Position numbers and translations under genes: made by a program. 5,405 nucleotides of DNA. It comes from Chloroflexota bacterium (lineage in GTDB: Bacteria > Chloroflexota > Limnocylindria > P2-11E). The stretch spans positions 1 through 5,405 of the forward strand of contig JACDAF010000225.1 of the NCBI GenBank assembly GCA_013695575.1, given 5' to 3'. A model generated the notes under the pieces. It was not told where the DNA came from, ran no database searches, and saw nothing but the letters and a program-made list of their open reading frames with translations. Below, piece by piece: positions 1 through 3,671 of this stretch (positions are counted from its first letter, which is position 1; the number at the start of each line of letters is the position of its first letter).

Positions 1-342
1 GTGGTCATCGACGTGGGCGGCCACCCGATGGCGACGGCGCTGAACATGGTCGTGTACTCGCCGCTTCGCGGCGGGACGGTCACCCGCGATGTCGCTGTGA
101 CCGGCATGGCGCGCGCGTTCGAGGCGACGGTCAGCTGGCGGCTGCGCGACTCCGGTGGACGCGAGGTCGCGAAGGGCTTCACGACCGCGAGCGAGGGCTC
201 GAGCGCCGTCTGGGGTACCTATGAGTTCCGAGCACCAGTCCCCGCGAGCGTGTCGGGGAACGTGACGCTCGAGGTGTACGAGGCGAGCGCGCGCGACGGA
301 TCCGACACGAACAAGGTCGCCATCCCACTGCAGGTGCGCTAG
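1..342 (+). CDS. Gmad2 immunoglobulin-like domain protein, C-terminal part (5' end outside window)
   Basis: The 113 visible residues match the Gmad2 fold, an Ig-like beta domain first described with bacterial spore-germination proteins and often found at the C-terminus of GerMN-domain lipoproteins. Visible hallmarks are VVYSPLRGGTV (residues 17-27), VAVTGMARAFEATVSWRLRD (31-50) and the closing LEVYEASARDGSDTNKVAIPL (from residue 90), all typical of the family's strand pattern. The frame is open from the first base. There is no signal peptide and the domain begins almost at once, so the GTG at base 1 is probably an internal valine and the true start lies upstream. The protein is probably exported or membrane-anchored, with a binding or scaffold role; no catalytic residues are seen. 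Other copies of this domain occur in non-sporulating bacteria, so sporulation should not be inferred. It is convergent with nusB and its TAG stop overlaps the nusB stop. Confidence 0.75.
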   Translation: MVIDVGGHPMATALNMVVYSPLRGGTVTRDVAVTGMARAFEATVSWRLRDSGGREVAKGFTTASEGSSAVWGTYEFRAPVPASVSGNVTLEVYEASARDGSDTNKVAIPLQVR

Positions 343-761
343 CCGGCACGCCCTCCGACAGCCGTCGCGAGCACGCCATTCACGAACTTCGGCGATGCCT
401 CCGAGCCGAAGAGCTTCGCGAGCTCGACGGCCTCGTCGATGACCGCCGCCGCGGGGGCGTCCCCGGACACGCGGAGCTCGTACAGCGCGATGCGCAGCAC
501 GTTGCGGTCGATGCGGGGCATCTGATCGAGCGGGAACTCCGGAGCGAGCGCGGCGATCTCCGCGTCGAGCTCCTTGCGATGACCCAGCACCCCGCCGACA
601 AGGTCCCACGCGAAGCTCGCCGCGTCCTCGGTCAGGCCCGCCCGGAACGCGCCGCGTTCCCACGTGTCGTGCGGGTCCGCGCGATTGAAGTCGATCTCGA
701 AGAGCGTCTGCAGCGCGAGCCGCCGCGCCGGATGCCGGCCGCGGCGCTGGGGCTGCGTCAC
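339..761 (-). CDS. nusB: Transcription antitermination protein NusB
   Basis: NusB binds boxA RNA together with ribosomal protein S10 (NusE) and supports processive transcription of rRNA operons. The 140-residue product is the normal length for the all-helical family. An Arg-rich N-terminus leads into ARRLALQTLFEIDF (12-25). The C-terminal half carries the diagnostic blocks MPRIDRNVLRIALYEL (81-96), AAAVIDEAVELAKLFG (104-119) and SPKFVNGVLA (123-132). The GTG start overlaps the plsX stop as GTGA, which points to translational coupling; no good Shine-Dalgarno is seen, only a weak CAGGCGG upstream. It is the last gene of the minus-strand run and its stop lies inside the tail of the convergent Gmad2 gene. 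Pairing with plsX is not the arrangement in E. coli (ribE-nusB) or Bacillus (near accB/accC), so the context is unusual though the identity is firm. Confidence 0.95.
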   Translation of the reverse strand: MTQPQRRGRHPARRLALQTLFEIDFNRADPHDTWERGAFRAGLTEDAASFAWDLVGGVLGHRKELDAEIAALAPEFPLDQMPRIDRNVLRIALYELRVSGDAPAAAVIDEAVELAKLFGSEASPKFVNGVLATAVGGRAG

Positions 762-1753
762 CGCGGCGCGGCCGCCTGTGCGCCGATCTTCGCCACCAGG
801 CCGCTTGCCACGGCGCGCTCGGCGATGGCGATCGCGTGTCGCATCATCGACGCGTCCGCCCTGCCGTGGGTCACGACCGACACGCCATTCACGCCAAGGA
901 GCGGCGCCGACACGTATGGGCCGTAGTCAAGGCGGGCGCGCAGACGGCGGACACCGACGGACGCGAAAACGTACGCGATCTTGCCGAGGATCCCGCCGAA
1001 GATGTCGTTGCGAATACCGTCACGGAACACGTCGACGGTGCCTTCGAGGCCCTTGATGAGGACGTTCCCGACGAAGCCGTCGCACAGCACGATGTCGGTG
1101 ATCCCGCGCATGACGTCGCGGCCCTCGATGTTCCCGTAAAAGGTCACGTCCTCCGCTCCGGAGAGGAGCGCGTGCGCCGCGAGTGCGAGCCGCGTCCCCT
1201 TCTCGGGCTCTTCGCCGACATTGATCAGGCCGACGGTGGGCCGCTCCACACCGTGAACACCCTCCATGAAGCGCGTCGCCATCCTGGCGTACTGGAGGAG
1301 GTTGTTCTCGTCCGCGTCCATCGTCGCGCCCGCGTCAAGGAGGCAGGTCGGCTTCTTCGCCGTCGTGGGCAGCATCCCGCAGAGCGCGGGCCGGTCGATA
1401 CCTGGGATCCGCCCGAGCACGAGGAGCGCCGCGGCCATCGTTGCGCCGGTATTCCCCGCCGAGACGACCGCGTCGGCCTCGCCGCGCTTCACGAGCGCGG
1501 TCGCGACCGCGATCGACGTATCGGGGCGTCGCCGCAGCGCGGCGGACGGATGCTCGTCCATCGCGACGACGTCGCGGGCGTCAGCGACGCTGATGCCCTC
1601 GCGCGGGGCCGTGCCGAGCGCGCGCCGAAGCACCTCTTCCCTGCCCACGAGCGTGAGCTCGGCGCCGCGGCCCTCCGACCGGTACAACAAGGCGCCCCGG
1701 ACGACCTCGTCCGGGGCGTGGTCACCACCCATCGCGTCGACCGCGATGCGCAT
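758..1753 (-). CDS. plsX: Phosphate acyltransferase PlsX
   Basis: PlsX converts acyl-ACP and phosphate to acyl-phosphate, the donor PlsY uses to make lysophosphatidic acid, so it links fatty-acid and phospholipid synthesis at the inner face of the membrane. The 331 residues are full length. Recognisable blocks are MRIAVDAMGGDHAP at the N-terminus, VVSAGNTGATMAAALLVLGR (96-115), LLDAGATMDADENNLLQYAR (138-157), LINVGEEPEKGT (176-187), LCDGFVGNVLIKGLEG (223-238) and APLLGVNGVSVVTHGRADA (283-301). The segment at 277-283 reads YGPYVSA where many homologues have YGGA, a minor variation. The ATG follows the rpmF stop by 9 nt (CCGCCGCCC) with no usable Shine-Dalgarno, so translation probably depends on ribosomes finishing rpmF. 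The stop overlaps the nusB start. The DUF177-rpmF-plsX order is widely conserved (yceD-rpmF-plsX in E. coli), but here no fab or acpP gene follows. Confidence 0.97.
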   Translation of the reverse strand: MRIAVDAMGGDHAPDEVVRGALLYRSEGRGAELTLVGREEVLRRALGTAPREGISVADARDVVAMDEHPSAALRRRPDTSIAVATALVKRGEADAVVSAGNTGATMAAALLVLGRIPGIDRPALCGMLPTTAKKPTCLLDAGATMDADENNLLQYARMATRFMEGVHGVERPTVGLINVGEEPEKGTRLALAAHALLSGAEDVTFYGNIEGRDVMRGITDIVLCDGFVGNVLIKGLEGTVDVFRDGIRNDIFGGILGKIAYVFASVGVRRLRARLDYGPYVSAPLLGVNGVSVVTHGRADASMMRHAIAIAERAVASGLVAKIGAQAAAPR

Positions 1754-1762
1754 GGGCGGCGG

Positions 1763-1957
1763 TTAGGTCCTCGTCTTCGTCTTGATGCGGATCGCCTGAC
1801 GCCCGCGGAACATGCCGCACTGCGGGCAGGCCTGGTGGGCGGGCTTCGGCGCCTTGCACTGCGGGCATTGCGAGAGGTTCGCGGCCACCAGGCGCAGGTG
1901 GCTACGGCGTTCGCCCTGCGCCGCGTGGGGCGTGCGTTTCTTGGGTTGTCCGGCCAC
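1763..1957 (-). CDS. rpmF: 50S ribosomal protein L32 (zinc-ribbon form)
   Basis: This is bL32, a small protein of the large ribosomal subunit. The 64-residue product has the family's basic start (QPKKRTPHAAQGERRSHLRL, residues 4-23), the LVAANLSQCPQC stretch and a second CPQC followed by GMFRGRQAI. The four cysteines at 31, 34, 44 and 47 form the zinc ribbon of the Cys-containing (C+) paralogue, as opposed to the zinc-free form made under zinc limitation in some bacteria. After the usual end near the RGRQAI motif it carries a basic tail, RIKTKTRT. The GTG start is decided by a strong AAGGAGG 5 nt upstream; the next start-type codon would delete the conserved N-terminus. It is preceded by 82 nt without a gene, the only spacer with promoter-like sequence, and followed by plsX after 9 nt. 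Confidence 0.96.
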   Translation of the reverse strand: MAGQPKKRTPHAAQGERRSHLRLVAANLSQCPQCKAPKPAHQACPQCGMFRGRQAIRIKTKTRT

Positions 1958-1962
1958 GGAAC

Positions 1963-1969
1963 CCTCCTT
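1963..1969 (-). promoter_or_regulatory. rpmF: Strong Shine-Dalgarno for rpmF
   Basis: The minus strand reads GAAGGAGGGTTCC then GTG. The core AAGGAGG is a near-perfect match to the anti-Shine-Dalgarno, spaced 5 nt from the GTG. It fixes the start of L32 at a GTG and is the only clear site of this quality in front of any gene here; the others rely on tight packing or overlap. Confidence 0.85.
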
Positions 1970-1984
1970 CGTGGGTGAGCGACG

Positions 1985-2017
1985 ATTCTAAGGGGTGTCG
2001 TGGTGGGTGCCGGTCAA
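1985..2017 (-). promoter_or_regulatory. Possible sigma-70-type promoter for rpmF-plsX-nusB
   Basis: In the spacer before rpmF the minus strand holds TTGACC (2012-2017) and TAGAAT (1985-1990). Each is close to the -35 and -10 consensus, and the TAGAAT lies in a rare AT-richer patch. The separation is 21 nt, longer than the usual 16-18, so the TAGAAT may act with another upstream contact or the pair may be chance. A start about 7 nt downstream of TAGAAT would give a leader of roughly 20 nt that still contains the rpmF Shine-Dalgarno. This is inferred from sequence only. Confidence 0.35.
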
Positions 2018-2039
2018 CGAGCGGCTGCGGTGCACGCGA

Positions 2040-2585
2040 TCAGTCGCGCTCCGGTTGGAACTCTCGCAGCTGCTGAAGCTTCGCCCAGCGCTCATCGACG
2101 ATCAGGTCGTGCGAGTGGGGCCGGTCGTTGAGATCCTCGCCGCACTCGGGGCAGATGCCCTTGCAGTCAGGGCGGCAGAGCGGCGCGAGCGGCAGCGCCA
2201 GAAGGAGCTCTTCGGTGAGCAGCGGACTGAGATCGATGTGGAAGTCGGAGCCGATCGACTTTGCGTCCGGCGGCGCCGCCTCGAGCGCCTCCCCAGAGAT
2301 GACGCCGACCGTGGCGTAGTACTGCTCCGCGAATTCCGCCGTGACATGCATGCGTACGCGCTTCAGGCAACGACTGCACTCCTGCTCGCATGACGCCGTC
2401 GCGTCGCCCTCGAGGTACGCGCCGGGAGTCGTATGCGTGGCCGTGAGGCGCGCGTCAACGGACTCGAAGCCCGCCTCGAGCAGGTCGGCGTTCTCGCCGC
2501 GTGGATCGACCGGGTCCTCGGCGAACACGTAAGCGGCCTGACTGCCGACGTGCTGCTTCAGCAGCGGCGCGACGCTGATGATCAA
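2040..2585 (-). CDS. yceD: DUF177/YceD family protein, rRNA-associated
   Basis: A 181-residue member of the DUF177 family. YceD in E. coli is encoded just before rpmF, and bacterial and plant homologues are linked to 23S rRNA accumulation or processing; the mechanism is not settled. Family marks are the opening IISVAPLLKQHVGS, the first cysteine group CEQECSRCLKRV (C66, C70, C73), an acidic middle segment, and the C-terminal CRPDCKGICPECGEDLN (C137, C141, C145, C148), a likely metal-binding ribbon. The start is uncertain. TTG at 2583-2585 is chosen because it places the conserved N-terminus at residue 1. The only other in-frame start is GTG at 2682-2684, which would add 33 low-complexity residues overlapping the previous gene, with a purine-rich GAGGAG only 1 nt before it. 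No Shine-Dalgarno is evident for the TTG. The family and downstream rpmF-plsX context are firm. Confidence 0.9.
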   Translation of the reverse strand: MIISVAPLLKQHVGSQAAYVFAEDPVDPRGENADLLEAGFESVDARLTATHTTPGAYLEGDATASCEQECSRCLKRVRMHVTAEFAEQYYATVGVISGEALEAAPPDAKSIGSDFHIDLSPLLTEELLLALPLAPLCRPDCKGICPECGEDLNDRPHSHDLIVDERWAKLQQLREFQPERD

Positions 2586-2661
2586 CCGAGGACCGGCATT
2601 GCCTGGACGACAGCCGGGCCCCTTCGAGCGACGCAGCGGAAGGCTGCGGAGCGAGGAGGGA
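2586..2661. other. 76-nt spacer before DUF177 with a short hairpin and a 27-codon leader frame
   Basis: This stretch lies between the coiled-coil gene's TGA and the preferred TTG of DUF177. On the minus strand an ATG overlapping the upstream stop (ATGA, 2663-2665) opens a 27-codon frame that ends in a TGA overlapping the TTG (TTGA, 2582-2585). Third positions in this frame and in the alternative DUF177 extension are only about 70% G/C, lower than in the flanking genes, so neither looks strongly coding. A 6-bp hairpin sits inside. No promoter or terminator is evident. Confidence 0.4.
2632..2648. repeat. Small inverted repeat (6-bp stem, 5-nt loop)
   Basis: CGCAGC (2632-2637) and GCTGCG (2643-2648) are perfect inverted copies around GGAAG on the plus strand. 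There is no T-run on either side, so it is not a typical intrinsic terminator. It could be a minor mRNA structure or chance in GC-rich DNA. Confidence 0.4.
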
Positions 2662-3123
2662 TCATTCGACGGGCTGGGGGCCACGCTCCTCGAGAACTTC
2701 GAGGCTCTTCTTGATGACCGAGAGCGTCTTCACGAGGTCACTCTCGAGCCGCACGAGGACGTCGGCCGCGTACTCATCCGCCCCGCGCATCGTCTCCGCC
2801 GCCTTGTTGCCGGCCGCTTCTTCGATCTCATCAGCGCGCGCTTCGGCCTGGCGCAGGATCGACTGGTCCTGTAGAAGGAGTGCCGCCTGTTCCTGGGCGG
2901 CGCCGATAATCTGCTCGGCCTCCTCGCGCGCGCTCGCGAGGACGCCCTCCTGCTCCTGGCTGATCCGGCGGGCCTGGCGGACCTCCTCGGGGATCGCGAT
3001 GCGGAGCTGATCGATGATGTCGAGGATCGCCGCCTGCTCGACGATGACCTGGTTCGTCATGGGCAGCTTCCGCGCGCTGACGACCATCGCCTCGAGCCGT
3101 TCGACCAGGAACTGGATGTCCAT
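2662..3123 (-). CDS. SepIVA-like coiled-coil protein (possible cell-division or envelope factor)
   Basis: A 153-residue protein with no enzyme motif. The N-terminal part has an ARKLPMTNQVIVEQAAILDI block (17-36) and then IDQLRIAIPEEVRQAR (37-52). From about 50 to 125 it is a long, charged, Ala/Glu-rich helix (AREEAEQIIGAAQEQAALLL, 65-84), expected to form a coiled coil. It closes with YAADVLVRLESDLVKTL (118-134). This layout and the position directly before DUF177 resemble mycobacterial SepIVA, a DivIVA-like septation protein, but this protein is shorter. Such proteins are often misnamed ATP synthase subunit B or V-type ATPase subunit H because of helix composition. The ATG at 3121-3123 is chosen because it starts the coherent helical protein 1 nt after the rsmD stop; the open frame upstream to 3276 is an rsmD shadow. 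There is no signal peptide or membrane segment. Function is inferred. Confidence 0.8.
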   Translation of the reverse strand: MDIQFLVERLEAMVVSARKLPMTNQVIVEQAAILDIIDQLRIAIPEEVRQARRISQEQEGVLASAREEAEQIIGAAQEQAALLLQDQSILRQAEARADEIEEAAGNKAAETMRGADEYAADVLVRLESDLVKTLSVIKKSLEVLEERGPQPVE

Positions 3124-3124
3124 C

Positions 3125-3670
3125 TCAGCCGGGAATGTACTCCAGCAACAGGAGCGACTCCTCGCCGATGACGCGCTCGCGGACCAGCCCCAGGTCCTCG
3201 GCCAGGGCCGGCGGATGCTTCCGCATGACGCGCACGACGACCAGCCCGCGGGCGGCCGCGCGCCGCAGGCCGTCATGTGCGAGGACGGTTCCGAGCAGCT
3301 CCACCTCGGCGAACGGCGGATCGCAGAAGACGAGATCGAACGTTTCGCCCACCCGGCCCAGGTAGGACTGCACCCCCGACGCGATCACCTCCGCGCGATC
3401 CTCGAGCTTCGTCGCGCGGAGGTTCCGGCGCAGCGCCGCGACCGCCTCTGGAGAACGCTCGACGAACGTGGCCGTGGCTGCGCCCCGTGAGAGCGCCTCG
3501 ATACCCAGGGTGCCGGCGCCGGCGAAGAGGTCAAGGACTCTCGCGTCCTGGAGGCGCGGTGTGAGGATCGCGAAGAGCGTCTCGCGAACCCGGTCGGTCG
3601 CCGAGCGCGTGCCGCCGCCCCTGGCGATGACGAGCCTGCGGCCCTTGGCCACCCCGGCGATCACTCGCAT
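3125..3670 (-). CDS. rsmD: 16S rRNA (guanine(966)-N2)-methyltransferase RsmD
   Basis: RsmD uses S-adenosylmethionine to methylate G966 (E. coli numbering) of 16S rRNA in the small subunit. The 181 residues form a complete Rossmann methyltransferase. It opens with the typical MRVIAGVAKGRRL, then ATDRVRETLFAIL (24-36). The SAM-binding motif is DLFAGAGTLGIEALSRGA (47-64), the acidic ribose contact is FVERS (69-73), and the catalytic N2-guanine motif is DPPF (117-120). The ATG begins 1 nt after the recG stop (TGAGATG) with no clear Shine-Dalgarno, so coupling to recG translation is likely. The next gene follows its stop in exactly the same way. In many bacteria coaD follows rsmD; here it does not. 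Confidence 0.96.
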   Translation of the reverse strand: MRVIAGVAKGRRLVIARGGGTRSATDRVRETLFAILTPRLQDARVLDLFAGAGTLGIEALSRGAATATFVERSPEAVAALRRNLRATKLEDRAEVIASGVQSYLGRVGETFDLVFCDPPFAEVELLGTVLAHDGLRRAAARGLVVVRVMRKHPPALAEDLGLVRERVIGEESLLLLEYIPG

Positions 3671-3671
3671 C

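Larger units (their letters stand above)
1958..2039. other. 82-nt spacer between DUF177 and rpmF
   Basis: The largest non-coding gap if the DUF177 TTG start is right. On the minus strand it contains the promoter-like pair and the rpmF Shine-Dalgarno. It also carries two copies of CACCCAC (plus-strand GTGGGTG at 1971-1977 and 2003-2009), which start 32 nt apart and flank the -10-like element. No hairpin with a T-run is seen, so I find no intrinsic terminator after DUF177 and read-through from upstream is expected. Confidence 0.6.

Noticed and set aside
331..350. A terminator hairpin between nusB and the Gmad2 gene (GTGC...GCAC around GCTAGC)
   Set aside because: Only four base pairs can form around an 8-nt loop and no T-run follows on either strand.
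836..1978. A 380-codon open frame on the plus strand opposite plsX and rpmF
   Set aside because: It is antisense to two unmistakable genes, is rich in Arg/Ala/His/Asp as expected from the complement of high-GC codons, and shows no recognisable domain.
2586..2661. A riboswitch or T-box-like leader before DUF177
   Set aside because: Only one 6-bp hairpin is visible; no conserved riboswitch core or antiterminator sequence is recognised, and the spacer is too short.
3124..3276. An N-terminal extension of the coiled-coil gene
   Set aside because: These 51 codons lie entirely inside rsmD in another frame and give a Cys/Ser/Arg/Trp-rich stretch with no family match; the ATG at 3121-3123 fits family structure and the tight junction.
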